Shown: positions 32,593-42,166 of the stretch, piece after piece
Layout: every line of letters begins with the position of its first letter
Numbering within the stretch: position 1 is the first letter of the stretch
Assembly (NCBI GenBank): GCA_013822685.1
Contig: PNKV01000010.1
Span: forward strand, 62,001 to 126,000
Source of the DNA: Leptothrix sp. (in: b-proteobacteria)
GTDB lineage: Bacteria; Pseudomonadota; Gammaproteobacteria; Burkholderiales; Burkholderiaceae_C
Length of the DNA stretch: 64,000 nucleotides
Direction: 5' to 3'
Program-made: the position numbers and the translations under genes
The notes under the pieces: generated by a model
What the model was told of the DNA's origin: nothing
Database searches by the model: none
Seen by the model: only the letters and a program-made list of their open reading frames with translations

Positions 32593-34314
32593 ATGGCTGT
32601 CATTCAACGGTCTCGTTCCAAAAAATCGACGAATGCTTCCTCCACGACCGCGCCGCCCCCCATTGAATCCACGCAAGTCCTCAGTGAAAGCGTGGGCACG
32701 AGCCTGCAATCCATCGCAGGGCTGACCGTGCCTTGGGACCAGATGTCCCGCATTCAGCAAGAGTACGTGGAGCAGGCGACGACCTTGTGGAACAAGGCGC
32801 TGGAACAACCTGGCGAGCTCAAGCCTGACGACCGCCGCTTTGCCTCGCCCGAGTGGAGCAGCACCCCGGCCAGTGCCTTCATGGCGTCGATGTACCTGCT
32901 CAACGCCCGTACCTTGCAGCGCTTGGCCGACAGCTTGAGCGGTGATGAAAAAGCCCGCGACCGCGTGCGGTTCGCCGTGCAGCAGTGGGTGGCCGCGGCC
33001 GCGCCCTCCAACTACATGGCACTGAACCCCGAGGCGCAGCAAAAAGCCATCGAGACCAAGGGTGAGAGCATCACCCAGGGCTTGCAGATGCTGCTGAACG
33101 ACATCCGCCAGGGGCACATGTCGCAGACCGACGAAAGCGTGTTCGAGGTGGGGCGCAATGTGGCCACCTCCGAAGGTTCGGTCGTGTTCGAGAACGAGTT
33201 TTTTCAACTGATCGAGTACAAGCCGCTGACCGACAAGGTGCACGCCTTGCCCTTGCTGATCGTGCCCCCGTGCATCAACAAGTTCTACATCCTGGACTTG
33301 CAGCCCGACAACTCGCTGGTGCGGTTCGCCGTGTCGCAGGGCCACCGCGTGTTCGTGGTGAGCTGGGTCAATGCCGATGATGACCTGGCCCAGGCGACCT
33401 GGGACGACTACATCGAAAAAGGCACCATCGAGGCGATCAACCTGGTCCGCGAGATCGCGGCCACCGAGCAGATCAACGCCCTGGGCTTTTGCGTGGGCGG
33501 CACCTTGCTGGCCACGGCCCTGGCGGTGATGGATGCGCGCGGCGACAAGCCAGTGGCCAGCATGACCTTGCTGACCACCTTCCTGGACTTCGCGAACACG
33601 GGTACCTTGGACTTGTTTGTGGACGAGGCCATGGTGCAGGTGCGCGAATCGAGCATTGGCGATCGCAGCCCGCAGGGCGGCGGCTTGATGCGTGGTGGCG
33701 AGTTGGCGGCCACGTTTTCTTTCTTGCGTCCCAATGACCTGGTCTGGAACTACGTGGTGGGCAACTACCTCAAGGGCGAAAAACCCCCGGCGTTTGACCT
33801 GCTGTACTGGAACGGCGACAGCACCAACCTGCCCGGACCCATGTACTGCTGGTACCTGCGCAACACCTACCTGGAAAACAAGCTGGTTCAGCCCAATTCG
33901 GTCACGGTGTGCGGCCAGCCGGTGGATTTGCGCCGTCTGAAGATGCCCACTTTTGTGTACGGGTCGCGTGAAGACCACATCGTGCCTTGGGACAGCGCCT
34001 ACGCCTCAACACAGTTGCTGCCAGGGCCTACCACCTTCGTGCTGGGCGCTTCCGGGCACATCGCCGGGGTCATCAATCCGCCGCAGAAAAACAAGCGCAG
34101 TTATTGGACCAGCGGCGCCACAGGGGCTTTCCCGTCCACCGCCCAGGCATGGATGGCGTCTGCGAAGGAGCACCCCGGCAGTTGGTGGACCACCTGGGCT
34201 GAATGGCTGGGCACGCATGCGGGCAAGAAGATTGCGGCCCCGAAACAGCCGGGCAGCAAAAAACACCGGCCAATCGAGCCCGCTCCGGGCCGTTACGTCT
34301 TGCGCAAGGCGTGA
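32593..34314 (+). CDS. phaC: Class I poly(3-hydroxyalkanoate) synthase
   Basis: A 573-residue polymerase that links (R)-3-hydroxyacyl-CoA into PHA at the granule surface. The start at 32593 is chosen because AAGGAGA lies just upstream; the frame is open further up to 32497. The lipase-like box GFCVGGT holds Cys300. The other catalytic residues are Asp461 in REDHIVPW and His489 in GASGHIAG. This is the same spacing as the Cys/Asp/His triad of the Ralstonia eutropha enzyme. [15 protein letters not shown] and [12 protein letters not shown] are family hallmarks. It is the first gene of phaC-phaA-phaB, with 55 bp to phaA. Confidence 0.97.
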   Translation: MAVIQRSRSKKSTNASSTTAPPPIESTQVLSESVGTSLQSIAGLTVPWDQMSRIQQEYVEQATTLWNKALEQPGELKPDDRRFASPEWSSTPASAFMASMYLLNARTLQRLADSLSGDEKARDRVRFAVQQWVAAAAPSNYMALNPEAQQKAIETKGESITQGLQMLLNDIRQGHMSQTDESVFEVGRNVATSEGSVVFENEFFQLIEYKPLTDKVHALPLLIVPPCINKFYILDLQPDNSLVRFAVSQGHRVFVVSWVNADDDLAQATWDDYIEKGTIEAINLVREIAATEQINALGFCVGGTLLATALAVMDARGDKPVASMTLLTTFLDFANTGTLDLFVDEAMVQVRESSIGDRSPQGGGLMRGGELAATFSFLRPNDLVWNYVVGNYLKGEKPPAFDLLYWNGDSTNLPGPMYCWYLRNTYLENKLVQPNSVTVCGQPVDLRRLKMPTFVYGSREDHIVPWDSAYASTQLLPGPTTFVLGASGHIAGVINPPQKNKRSYWTSGATGAFPSTAQAWMASAKEHPGSWWTTWAEWLGTHAGKKIAAPKQPGSKKHRPIEPAPGRYVLRKA

Positions 34315-34369
34315 ACCGCGCTCATTATTTATCGCAGCAATTGACACTTCTGGAAAAAAGGAACTTGTC

Positions 34370-35548
34370 ATGACCGACATCGTGATCGTCGCCGCCTCCC
34401 GCACCGCCGTGGGCAAGTTCGGTGGAACCCTGGCCAAGACCTCAGCCTCTGACCTGGGGGCGGTCGTCATCCAGGATCTGCTCAAGCGTGCCAACCTGAG
34501 CAGCGACCAGATCAGCGAGGTGATCCTGGGCCAGGTTCTGACGGCAGGCGTCGGCCAGAACCCCGCCCGCCAGGCCGTTATCAAGGCTGGTTTGCCCCAA
34601 GGGGTGGCTGCCTTCACGATCAACAAGGTGTGCGGCTCGGGCCTGAAAGCCGTGATGCTGGCCGCGCAATCCATCCGCGATGGCGACTCTGAAATCGTCA
34701 TTGCCGGCGGCCAAGAGAGCATGAGCCTGGCGCCGCACGTGCTGCCAGGGTCACGTGATGGCCAGCGCATGGGCGACTGGAAACTGATCGATTCCATGAT
34801 CACCGACGGCCTGTGGGACGTCTACAACCAGTACCACATGGGCATCACCGCCGAGAACGTGGCCAAGAAGTACGAGATCAGCCGCGAGCAGCAAGATGCG
34901 CTGGCGCTGGCTTCGCAGCAGAAGGCCGCGGCCGCGGTCGATTCTGGTCGATTCAAGGATGAGATCGCGCCGGTGCTGATCCCCCAGCGCAAGGGCGATC
35001 CACTGGTCTTTGACACCGATGAATTTGTCAACCGCAAGTCAACCGCTGAGGTGCTGGCAGGCCTGCGGCCGGCCTTTGACAAGGCGGGTACCGTGACAGC
35101 TGGCAATGCGTCAGGGTTGAACGATGGCGCCGCCGCCGTGTTGGTCATGAGTGCCAAAAAGGCCCAGCAGCTGGGGCTGACACCCTTGGCGCGCATTGCC
35201 TCGTACGCCAGTGCGGCGCTGGACCCTGCCTACATGGGCATGGGGCCCGTGCCGGCCTCGCGCCGTGCGCTGGAGCGTGCTGGCTGGAAGGCGGCCGACC
35301 TGGATCTGCTTGAAATCAACGAAGCCTTTGCCGCGCAAGCCTGCGCCGTGCACAAGGAAATGGGCTGGGACACCAGCAAGGTCAATGTGAATGGCGGCGC
35401 CATCGCCATTGGCCACCCCATCGGCGCTTCGGGCTGCCGCGTGCTGGTCACGCTGTTGCACGAAATGCAAAAACGCGATGCCCACAAAGGCATTGCTTCA
35501 CTGTGCATTGGCGGCGGCATGGGCGTGGCCCTGACGGTCGAGCGCTGA
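34370..35548 (+). CDS. phaA: Acetyl-CoA acetyltransferase (beta-ketothiolase)
   Basis: A 392-residue thiolase from the ATG at 34370 ([19 protein letters not shown]), joining two acetyl-CoA into acetoacetyl-CoA for PHB. The active-site residues are present: Cys88 in [11 protein letters not shown], His349 in [14 protein letters not shown], and Cys379 in LCIGGGMG. The open frame extends upstream inside phaC, but the ATG with GGAAC upstream is the clear start. It lies between phaC and phaB in the standard order. Confidence 0.97.
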   Translation: MTDIVIVAASRTAVGKFGGTLAKTSASDLGAVVIQDLLKRANLSSDQISEVILGQVLTAGVGQNPARQAVIKAGLPQGVAAFTINKVCGSGLKAVMLAAQSIRDGDSEIVIAGGQESMSLAPHVLPGSRDGQRMGDWKLIDSMITDGLWDVYNQYHMGITAENVAKKYEISREQQDALALASQQKAAAAVDSGRFKDEIAPVLIPQRKGDPLVFDTDEFVNRKSTAEVLAGLRPAFDKAGTVTAGNASGLNDGAAAVLVMSAKKAQQLGLTPLARIASYASAALDPAYMGMGPVPASRRALERAGWKAADLDLLEINEAFAAQACAVHKEMGWDTSKVNVNGGAIAIGHPIGASGCRVLVTLLHEMQKRDAHKGIASLCIGGGMGVALTVER

Positions 35549-35612
35549 TCACCCGATTTGTTCTTTCTCTCTCGCAACGATTAGATTTTTTCCCCAAAAA
35601 GAGGAGCATTCC

Positions 35613-36350
35613 ATGAGTCAAAAAGTGGCCTACGTGACCGGCGGTATGGGCGGCATCGGCACCTCGATCTGCCAACGTCTGCACAAAGACGGTTTCAAGG
35701 TGATCGCAGGCTGCGGGCCCAGTCGTGACTTCAAGAAGTGGCTGGACGAGCAAAAAGCCTTGGGCTATTCGTTTTACGCCTCGGTTGGCAACGTGGCCGA
35801 CTGGGATTCCACCGTGGAAGCCTTCAAGAAGACCCGTGCCGAGCATGGTCCCGTCGATGTGCTGGTCAACAACGCTGGCATCACGCGCGACGGCATGTTC
35901 CGCAAAATGAGCAAGGCCGATTGGGACGCGGTGATGGACACCAACCTGAACAGCCTGTTCAACGTGACCAAGCAGGTCATTGACGACATGGTGGACCGTG
36001 GCTGGGGCCGCGTGGTCAACATCAGTTCGGTCAATGGCGAAAAGGGCCAGTTTGGTCAAACCAACTACTCGGCCGCCAAAGCCGGCATGCACGGTTTCAC
36101 CATGGCCTTGGCCCAGGAAGTGGCCAACAAGGGCGTGACGGTCAACACCGTGTCGCCTGGCTACATTGGCACTGACATGGTGCGTGCCATCCGCCAGGAT
36201 GTGCTGGACAAAATCGTGGCCACCATCCCGGTGAAGCGCTTGGGCACACCTGAAGACATCGCCTCGATGGTGTCGTGGGTGTCGAGCGACGAGTCAGGTT
36301 TTGCCACGGGCGCCGACTTCTCGATCAACGGCGGCCTGCACATGGGCTAA
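35613..36350 (+). CDS. phaB: NADPH-dependent acetoacetyl-CoA reductase
   Basis: A 245-residue short-chain dehydrogenase giving (R)-3-hydroxybutyryl-CoA. The cofactor motif is VTGGMGGIGTSICQRL. The catalytic Ser sits in VNISSVNGEKGQFGQ, and Tyr/Lys in TNYSAAKAG. VNTVSPGYIGTDMV follows. A strong AGAGGAGC ribosome binding site precedes the ATG. It is the last gene of the PHB operon, followed by an intrinsic terminator. Confidence 0.97.
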   Translation: MSQKVAYVTGGMGGIGTSICQRLHKDGFKVIAGCGPSRDFKKWLDEQKALGYSFYASVGNVADWDSTVEAFKKTRAEHGPVDVLVNNAGITRDGMFRKMSKADWDAVMDTNLNSLFNVTKQVIDDMVDRGWGRVVNISSVNGEKGQFGQTNYSAAKAGMHGFTMALAQEVANKGVTVNTVSPGYIGTDMVRAIRQDVLDKIVATIPVKRLGTPEDIASMVSWVSSDESGFATGADFSINGGLHMG

Positions 36351-36394
36351 ACATGGGCTAAGCCATGGCCTTTGGCCTTGGCTTGATCCGACGG

Positions 36395-36427
36395 GCCCCG
36401 CAGCTTTTCAAGACTGCGGGGCTTTTT
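36395..36427 (+). terminator. Rho-independent terminator of the pha operon
   Basis: Stem GCCCCGCAG / CTGCGGGGC (9 bp, perfect) with a 10-nt loop, followed directly by TTTTT. It is placed 45 bp after the phaB stop. Confidence 0.9.
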
Positions 36428-36454
36428 CAATGGTGCCTGGCCAGCCCGGGTGCT

Positions 36455-36697
36455 TTAGGCGGCGGCTTCTTGTTCAAGCACCAGGCGGTCAAGTGCCGCG
36501 CAAACATCGGCGAACCGGCCGGCGATGACGGTGCGGCGGGCATCGGCAGGATCACTGCTGATGCGCAGCCGACGGGGGCTGATGGCCTGGCTGGCCAACA
36601 AGCGCTCGGGCGCCAAGCTGGGCTCTGTGCGGGTGGCAACAGCGCGCGCAGCGCTGGATGAGCGGACAAAAAAAGCACGGGCGAAATGATGAATCAT
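36455..36697 (-). CDS. Small hypothetical protein downstream of lexA
   Basis: An 80-residue basic/Ala-rich protein from the ATG at 36697, which has GGAG 8 nt upstream; longer starts lack a ribosome binding site. The ordered-looking part is RRLRISSDPADARRTVIAGRFADVCAALDRLVLEQE. It reads like a short helical domain seen in other Burkholderiales near regulators, but I cannot name a family. It is on the same strand as lexA, 131 bp after the lexA stop. Confidence 0.55.
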   Translation of the reverse strand: MIHHFARAFFVRSSSAARAVATRTEPSLAPERLLASQAISPRRLRISSDPADARRTVIAGRFADVCAALDRLVLEQEAAA

Positions 36698-36828
36698 GGA
36701 GAACTCCGGCAACAACGATTGAAGTTCGGCAGGATTCCAAGATGACGTCAACGCACGGGACTGCACACTCATGCGAGGTGCAAATGCCCGCCACCCGCGC
36801 GGTGACGTTGCCAACATGGCAAGTTTGA

Positions 36829-37524
36829 TCACATCAGCAGCTGATTCCGGATCAGGCCCACGGCCAGTCCTTCGAGTTCAAATTCGGGGTGGTCGGGCGG
36901 CACGATGATGGGTTGGAAGTCTGCGTTTTCGGGCAGCAGTTCAATGCCTTTGGACGTGCGCATGAAGCGTTTGACGGTGACCTCATCGCCCAGACGTGCC
37001 ACCACGATCTGCCCATTGCGGGCTTCTTTGGCACGGGCCACGGCCAGCAGATCGCCATCGAGGATGCCGATGTCTTTCATGCTCATGCCACGCACGCGCA
37101 GAAGGTAATCAGGGCGCTTGGCGAACAGACTGGGCTCCAGTGAATAACTTTGCTCAACGTGTTCTTGCGCGAGGATGGGGCTGCCTGCGGCCACCCGGCC
37201 GATGAGCGGCAACACCAATTGCTCAAGCCCGGGCAGGCTCAGATTGAAGGGCGCGCCCGCAGAGCCGGTTTTTTTGCGGGTTTCGTTAACCGTGCGCAGG
37301 GTGCCGGCCTTGAGCCGGATGCCGCGCGATGTGCCGCCCAGCAACTCGATGACGCCTTTACGTGCCAATGCCTGAAGGTGTTCTTCAGCCGCATTGGCTG
37401 AGCGAAAACCCAACTCGTTGGCGATTTCCGCACGGGTGGGCGGGGCACCGGTGCGCGCAATGGCCCGCTGGATCAGCTCGAAGATCTCTTGCTGGCGGGG
37501 CGTGAGTTTGGGTTTATCGTTCAT
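36829..37524 (-). CDS. lexA: SOS repressor LexA
   Basis: A 231-residue repressor from the ATG at 37524 ([19 protein letters not shown]). The winged-helix DNA-binding domain is residues 1-72, with the recognition helix around [23 protein letters not shown]. The self-cleavage site is Ala113-Gly114 in GRVAAGSP. The serine-lysine dyad is Ser148 in RGMSMKD and Lys185 in VTVKRF. The frame extends upstream, and an ATG at 37572 exists, but that codon falls in the SOS box, so 37524 is correct. RecA-stimulated autocleavage would derepress it, and two SOS boxes at 37566-37599 indicate autoregulation. Confidence 0.96.
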   Translation of the reverse strand: MNDKPKLTPRQQEIFELIQRAIARTGAPPTRAEIANELGFRSANAAEEHLQALARKGVIELLGGTSRGIRLKAGTLRTVNETRKKTGSAGAPFNLSLPGLEQLVLPLIGRVAAGSPILAQEHVEQSYSLEPSLFAKRPDYLLRVRGMSMKDIGILDGDLLAVARAKEARNGQIVVARLGDEVTVKRFMRTSKGIELLPENADFQPIIVPPDHPEFELEGLAVGLIRNQLLM

Positions 37525-37565
37525 CTGGCTGAGTGGTCGGCTTGACCGCTGGATGGCTTGGTTAA

Positions 37566-37581
37566 CTGTCATTCTATACAG
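37566..37581. promoter_or_regulatory. SOS box (LexA operator) 1
   Basis: CTGTCATTCTATACAG matches the gammaproteobacterial/betaproteobacterial CTGT-N8-ACAG consensus in both half-sites. It lies 42 bp upstream of the lexA start and 42 bp upstream of the asparaginase start. Confidence 0.88.
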
Positions 37582-37583
37582 GC

Positions 37584-37599
37584 CTGTTTGTTTGTCCAG
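37584..37599. promoter_or_regulatory. SOS box 2 (one mismatch)
   Basis: CTGTTTGTTTGTCCAG fits CTGT-N8-ACAG except for one base in the right half. Its start is 18 bp from the first box, recalling the tandem boxes of E. coli lexA. Confidence 0.6.
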
Positions 37600-37622
37600 T
37601 GTTTTTGATGAAAGTGCGTTGC

Positions 37623-38603
37623 ATGGATGTGAAGTCACCAGTGGTGGTCGTGCTGGGCACCGGGGGCACGATCGCCGGCACCGGTTCTGGGCCGGACGAT
37701 GTGAGCTACCAGGCCGCGCAGTTGAGCGTCGAGCAATTGCTGCGGGCGGTGCCCGGTTTGCAAGGTGTAGCTTTGGAAACCCGGCAGGTGGCGCAGATCG
37801 ACAGCAAGGACATGGGCTGGGCGGTCTGGCAGGCACTGGCCAAGCAGATTCAGCTGGCGTTATCGCGTGAGGAGGTGGGCGCCGTCGTCATCACCCATGG
37901 CACGGACACACTGGAGGAAACCGCCTACCTGCTGCACTGCTTGCTCAACGTCGACAAGCCGGTGGTCCTGACGGCGGCCATGCGCGCCGCGACGTCGGCT
38001 CAGGCCGACGGGCCCCGCAATCTGAGGGACGCGGTTCGGGTGGCCGAGTTCGCGGCGTCTGAAGGCCGGGCTGGCGTGGTGGCCGTGATGGCTGGCGCAA
38101 TCTGGTCTGGACAAGCGGTGCGCAAAGCCCACACTTGGCACATCGATGCTTTCGATGGCGGTGGCGCCGAGCCCCTGGGCTACGTTGACGACAACGGCAC
38201 CGTGGCGTTCAACAAACCATGGCCTTCACCCGGTTGCGCAGGGTGGTCTTGCTTGGATGTGGCTGAGCCGCCTCGGGTCGAGATTGTGACCAGCCATGCG
38301 GGGGCTGATGGCTTGGTGGTGGAGGCACTTTTGGCCCAGGCCCAGCAGCTGGGCATTCAATTGGCTGGCCTGGTGGTGGCCGGCACAGGGCATGGCACGG
38401 CCCATCGGGGGCTCATGCAAGCCTTGCAAAAAGCCGAGGCTCAAGGGGTCAGGGTTTGGCGCAGCAGCCGCGTTGCCCGGGGCGGGGTGCTGTCCCGCGA
38501 GGGCGACCATTGGCAGGCTGCCGGCGCGTTGACCGCGGCGCAGGCCCGCGTGGCCTTGATGCTGGAATTGTTGGGTGTCCCGTTTGGCGGGATGAAGGAC
38601 TGA
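37623..38603 (+). CDS. L-asparaginase (type I/II family)
   Basis: About 326 residues. Asparaginase/glutaminase converts Asn to Asp and ammonia. The first catalytic threonine motif is [15 protein letters not shown], and the second is [35 protein letters not shown] and the late [16 protein letters not shown] are also family motifs. No signal peptide is evident, favouring a cytoplasmic enzyme. Start codons at 37599 (GTG), 37608 (ATG) and 37623 (ATG) are in frame. I prefer 37623 because the first overlaps the second SOS box, but no start has a strong ribosome binding site. It is divergent from lexA across the SOS boxes. Confidence 0.9.
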   Translation: MDVKSPVVVVLGTGGTIAGTGSGPDDVSYQAAQLSVEQLLRAVPGLQGVALETRQVAQIDSKDMGWAVWQALAKQIQLALSREEVGAVVITHGTDTLEETAYLLHCLLNVDKPVVLTAAMRAATSAQADGPRNLRDAVRVAEFAASEGRAGVVAVMAGAIWSGQAVRKAHTWHIDAFDGGGAEPLGYVDDNGTVAFNKPWPSPGCAGWSCLDVAEPPRVEIVTSHAGADGLVVEALLAQAQQLGIQLAGLVVAGTGHGTAHRGLMQALQKAEAQGVRVWRSSRVARGGVLSREGDHWQAAGALTAAQARVALMLELLGVPFGGMKD

Positions 38604-38729
38604 ACTGTGCTGCGGTGTCCGACTAGCCAAGTGCCGCCTTCACCCCTGAGACAAGCAACTTGTCCCGAGACAGCGTCACTTTAAAGGCGCGTCATGACAA
38701 CCCGATGACAGCCTTGATGGTCCAAGGGA

Positions 38730-39323
38730 TCAGGATTTGACCCGCAGCACGACGGCTTGGCCGCCACCCGCCTTCAAGCTTTGCTCCACGCCGGGATTGG
38801 CTTCGCCCAAGGCAGGCCACCAGATCAGGACGCGGTGCTCGCCAGCGGGCAGGTCCAGGTTCACCTGGCCATCGCCGCCGGTCACGCCAAAGTAGGGCGT
38901 GTCGACCACGTGGATGTAGCCCAACATCTGGTCATGGATGTTGCAGCCCAGGGTGGCCGTACCGGCCTTGTCGAACACCACCGGGGCGGCCGGCGTGCCG
39001 GCATAAAGCTTGATCTCGAACTTCTTGGTCGGCGAGAAAGAGTAGACATGGTGGCGAACCGTGTCGAAATTGGGGAACAGCACCGGCGTGCCGGTTTGCA
39101 CGACCAGCAGGGTGGGCTGGAAGGCGCGGCCCTTTTGCGCCATGTTGGCGGTGGCGCCACTTGGGGCCGTGGCACGCGCACCCTTGACCTGCACGGACAC
39201 CGACGCTTGTGCCATCGGATGGCCGGCTTCATTGGTCACCAGGATGGCTTGAGGCGCGGCGTGGGTGCCCAGGCTGGCTGCGCTCAGAGCGAGCAGGAGG
39301 GCGAGTCGGGTGGATGAGCGCAT
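38730..39323 (-). CDS. Periplasmic cupredoxin-like protein (methylamine utilisation-type)
   Basis: A 197-residue exported protein. The signal peptide (LALLLALSAASLGTHA) is followed by a beta-sandwich domain with a type 1 copper-like ligand set: His91/His92 in FDTVRHHVYSF, then Cys127, His130 and Met133 in LGCNIHDQMLGYIHV. A C-terminal strand region ends ADGEHRVLIWWP-like (here LPAGEHRVLIWWPAL), resembling a carboxypeptidase-regulatory fold. Similar proteins are annotated as methylamine utilisation proteins, though no methylamine dehydrogenase is present. It starts 5 bp after the stop of the globin gene, so they form an operon. A redox role is inferred. Confidence 0.82.
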   Translation of the reverse strand: MRSSTRLALLLALSAASLGTHAAPQAILVTNEAGHPMAQASVSVQVKGARATAPSGATANMAQKGRAFQPTLLVVQTGTPVLFPNFDTVRHHVYSFSPTKKFEIKLYAGTPAAPVVFDKAGTATLGCNIHDQMLGYIHVVDTPYFGVTGGDGQVNLDLPAGEHRVLIWWPALGEANPGVEQSLKAGGGQAVVLRVKS

Positions 39324-39328
39324 GGGGC

Positions 39329-39823
39329 TCAGGAGCGCTTGACGATGTCGCGGCGCGTGGGCGCCAGGCGTTTGAGCAGCTCGTTCTTGGCGCCTGTGGG
39401 GGCCTTGGCGCGGTTGATCTCATCGCGCAGGATTTCAACCATCAGGTCGAACTCCGCGCCGGTAATGCCCAGATCAGCGTGCGAATTGCGCATGGTCTCG
39501 CCCTCGTAGACACAAGGGCCATCGGCCACCTTGCACACATACGTGGCCACGCTTTCCTTGAGCGCCTTCATCTTGACGTTGGCGAACGAGCGTTGGGTGC
39601 GCGGGTCGGTGGACACCCGGTCCATCGTGCGGTCGGTGATCGCAGTGATGCCCTGCACCCCGCCCAGTTGCTGGTACAGCGCCGTGGCACCGCCAGTTTT
39701 GGTGGGGGATGCGCAGGCCATCAGGCTGGCCAGGGCCCAGCTGATGGCCAGGCCGACCACCAGGGTAATGAGATTGCGTTTGCGCTCGGGCGTGAGTTGA
39801 ATACGCAGGGCTGAATATTTCAT
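39329..39823 (-). CDS. Membrane-anchored group 1 truncated haemoglobin
   Basis: A 164-residue protein from the ATG at 39823, with AAAGG 9 nt upstream; a GTG at 39832 is also in frame. After a basic stretch come a hydrophobic segment (18-36) and a possible lipobox LMAC with Cys37, so the globin is predicted to be periplasmic. The globin domain covers about 47-160: LYQQLGGVQGITAITDRTMDR, then FANVKMKALKESVATYVCKVADGPCVYEG. MRNSHADLGIT carries the proximal His115. Two cysteines (97, 104) flank the E-F region and might form a disulfide. Truncated globins bind O2 or NO and are normally cytoplasmic; export and pairing with a cupredoxin are unusual features. Confidence 0.82.
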   Translation of the reverse strand: MKYSALRIQLTPERKRNLITLVVGLAISWALASLMACASPTKTGGATALYQQLGGVQGITAITDRTMDRVSTDPRTQRSFANVKMKALKESVATYVCKVADGPCVYEGETMRNSHADLGITGAEFDLMVEILRDEINRAKAPTGAKNELLKRLAPTRRDIVKRS

Positions 39824-39945
39824 GGATGCCACCTTTGTGAGCCTTGTTTCGGCATGAACTGCTCAATGTTGAGGCGTTTTGGTCGATACCGATCTGTCAA
39901 ACAAAGGCGTTTTGGCCAACACGGCCATGAAAAGGCAGTTCAAAC

Positions 39946-40848
39946 ATGCGGCGATTCCTGGCAACTCCAACCCAAAGAAATGCGTGGCTCACGCTGGCAG
40001 TGGCCGCGGCCTGCGCAGTGCTTGTGCCCAATTCGGCCCGCGCCGGCGACCGGTTGCTGGCCACCTGGGGCATCACCCAGGTTGAGGGCGCGGGCGGCGG
40101 TGGGCTCACGCCTTGGGCCACCATCGCCGGCAGTGGCAGCAGCAATCAAATCGGTGGCTCGGCATTTGTCACGCAAAGCCGAACCAACGATGGCTATAAC
40201 CTGAAGGTCGCGGGCGCGGCGGTGGGCATCCGCGATCGGGTGGAGTTGAGCATGGCGCGCTGGAGCTTCAAGCTCAGCCCCGAGGTGGCGGCTGACAAAT
40301 CCATCGAGATGAACTCGGTGGGCGTCAAAATCAAGGTGATTGGCGATGCCGTTTACGACCAGGACAGCTGGTTGCCACAGATCAGTGTGGGCGCGCAGTA
40401 CAAGTCGAACGAGGATGGGGCCGTGTTTGCGCCCTTCCAGGCTGATCGCACGGGCACGGACTTCTACGTTTCGGCCACCAAGCTGTGGCTCGGGGCGGCG
40501 GGGGGCTACAACGTCCTGACGAATCTCACGCTGCGATTGACGAAAGCCAATCAATTCGGCCTCATGGGCTTTGGCGGCGCTGGCCATGACAAACGCAAGC
40601 TGATGGCCGAGGGCAGCGTGGGCGTGATGTTGCGTGATGACCTGGTGGTGGGCACCGAATACCGCCAAAAGCCCAACAACCTGGAAGACACGGCCGCCAT
40701 CCTGAAAGAAGAAGCGGCCTGGGATGTGTTCGTGGCCTGGTTTCCCACCCGCGAGATCAGCTTGACCGCCGCCTGGTTGAACCTGGGCAACATCGTCAGC
40801 AAACCTGACCAGCAGGGCCTGTACTTGTCCGGACAAGTGACCTTTTAA
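39946..40848 (+). CDS. DUF3034 family outer-membrane-like protein
   Basis: A 300-residue protein with a signal peptide (WLTLAVAAACAVLVPNSARA). A glycine- and aromatic-rich beta-strand pattern ends in LYLSGQVTF, a terminal Phe typical of outer-membrane barrels. The segments AAGGYNVLTNLTLRLTKANQFGLMGFGG and GVMLRDDLVVGTEYRQKPNNL are characteristic of DUF3034. Function unknown. It is divergent from the globin-cupredoxin operon across 122 bp, an arrangement I associate with this family, suggesting joint regulation. Confidence 0.82.
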   Translation: MRRFLATPTQRNAWLTLAVAAACAVLVPNSARAGDRLLATWGITQVEGAGGGGLTPWATIAGSGSSNQIGGSAFVTQSRTNDGYNLKVAGAAVGIRDRVELSMARWSFKLSPEVAADKSIEMNSVGVKIKVIGDAVYDQDSWLPQISVGAQYKSNEDGAVFAPFQADRTGTDFYVSATKLWLGAAGGYNVLTNLTLRLTKANQFGLMGFGGAGHDKRKLMAEGSVGVMLRDDLVVGTEYRQKPNNLEDTAAILKEEAAWDVFVAWFPTREISLTAAWLNLGNIVSKPDQQGLYLSGQVTF

Positions 40849-40886
40849 GCGGGCACCTGAGCGACCAGTTTTTCTCCTTTACATTC

Positions 40887-40916
40887 GGTTCACGAACGGG
40901 ACACCGTTTGTAAACC
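40887..40916. promoter_or_regulatory. 30-bp imperfect dyad upstream of macA (candidate operator)
   Basis: Arms GGTTCACGAACGG and CCGTTTGTAAACC separated by GACA; 11 of 13 positions pair. It lies 22 bp before the macA start. The half-site spacing and A/T-containing arms resemble TetR-type efflux operators, but no regulator gene is adjacent. It could instead form a 5'-UTR hairpin. Confidence 0.45.
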
Positions 40917-40938
40917 TGAGTGGGCGAGACTGGTCTTC

Positions 40939-42150
40939 ATGAAAAAAATCAAATCCACCTGGTTCACGCCAACGCGCGTGGTGCTGGGTGCCCTGGTGGT
41001 GGCGGCCGCCGCCTGGGGTGTCAAGAAAGCGTTCTTCACCGCGCCGGCCAAGCCGGATGTCATCACCGCCACCGCGGCCGTGAGCGACATGGAAGACACC
41101 GTGCTGGCCAGCGGCACCATCAAGTCCTTCAAGGACGTGAGCGTGGGCGCGCAGGTGTCGGGGCAGATCAAGAAGCTGCACGTGGCCTTGGGCAACAAGG
41201 TGACCAAAGGCCAACTGGTGGCCGAGATCGACTCCACCACGCAGCAAAACGCTTATCAAAATGCCCAGGCCCAGATTGCCTTGTTGCAAGCGCAGTTGCT
41301 GGCCAAGCAGGCCACCCTGACGCAGGCTGAGCTGTCGTTCAAGCGCAAGAAAAGCCTGCTGGCCCAAGACGCTGGATCGGCCGTTGATTTTGAGGACGCA
41401 CAAGCCGTGCTGGCCACGGCCAAGGCCGATATCTCGGTGTACAACGCCCAGATCCAGCAAGCCAAGACCTCGCTGGACACAGCGCGCGTCAACCTGGACT
41501 ACACGCGCATCACCGCGCCCATCGACGGCGTGGTGGTGGCAGTGCTGGCCGAAGAGGGCCGCACCGTGAACGCCAACCAGTCGGCGCCCACCATCATCAA
41601 GTTGTCAAAGCTGGACACGGTGCAGATCAAGGCGCAAATCTCCGAGGCCGACGTGGTGCGCGTCAAGCCCGGTTTGCCGGTGTACTTCACCATCCTGGGC
41701 GAGCCGAACAAGCGCTATGAAGCGCAGCTCAAGTCCATCGAGCCGGTGCCTGATTCGTCGCAAACTGACACCACCACGTCGGCGACCAGCACCTCCACCA
41801 CGGCCACCGCCATCTACTACAACGGGCTGTTTGAAGTGCCGAACCCGGATGGCAAATTGCGCGTGGCCATGACGGCGCAGGTGTTCATCGTGCTGGCCAA
41901 GGCCAAGGATGCCTTGCTGATCCCCGCCACGGCCTTGTCCGACAAGGCAGTGAAGGGTGAGTACACGGTGCGCGTGCTGGAAGGCGAGGGCGACGAGCAG
42001 AAGGTGGTGCCCCGCAAGGTCAAGATCGGCCTGAACAACCGCGTGCAAGCCCAGGTGCTGTCAGGCCTGAAGGCCGGTGACAAGGTGGTGGTGGGTGAGG
42101 CCGGCCCTGCAGGCGGCGGCGGTGGTGGCCGTCGCGGCTCGATGTTCTGA
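40939..42150 (+). CDS. macA: MacA-type periplasmic adaptor of an ABC efflux pump
   Basis: A 403-residue membrane-fusion protein. One N-terminal helix ([20 protein letters not shown]) is followed by the lipoyl hairpin ([41 protein letters not shown]), a coiled coil ([22 protein letters not shown]), and the barrel [28 protein letters not shown]. It ends in a Gly-rich tail. MacA activates MacB ATPase and contacts the outer-membrane channel. macB follows 16 bp downstream and an outer-membrane factor gene after that, giving a complete tripartite macrolide/lipid/toxin-type exporter. Substrate unknown. Confidence 0.93.
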   Translation: MKKIKSTWFTPTRVVLGALVVAAAAWGVKKAFFTAPAKPDVITATAAVSDMEDTVLASGTIKSFKDVSVGAQVSGQIKKLHVALGNKVTKGQLVAEIDSTTQQNAYQNAQAQIALLQAQLLAKQATLTQAELSFKRKKSLLAQDAGSAVDFEDAQAVLATAKADISVYNAQIQQAKTSLDTARVNLDYTRITAPIDGVVVAVLAEEGRTVNANQSAPTIIKLSKLDTVQIKAQISEADVVRVKPGLPVYFTILGEPNKRYEAQLKSIEPVPDSSQTDTTTSATSTSTTATAIYYNGLFEVPNPDGKLRVAMTAQVFIVLAKAKDALLIPATALSDKAVKGEYTVRVLEGEGDEQKVVPRKVKIGLNNRVQAQVLSGLKAGDKVVVGEAGPAGGGGGGRRGSMF

Positions 42151-42166
42151 GCAAGAAGGGCCTGAC

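Noticed and set aside
32581..33978. 465-codon minus-strand frame inside phaC
   Set aside because: Antisense of a clear PHA synthase; His/Val-rich with no recognisable domain.
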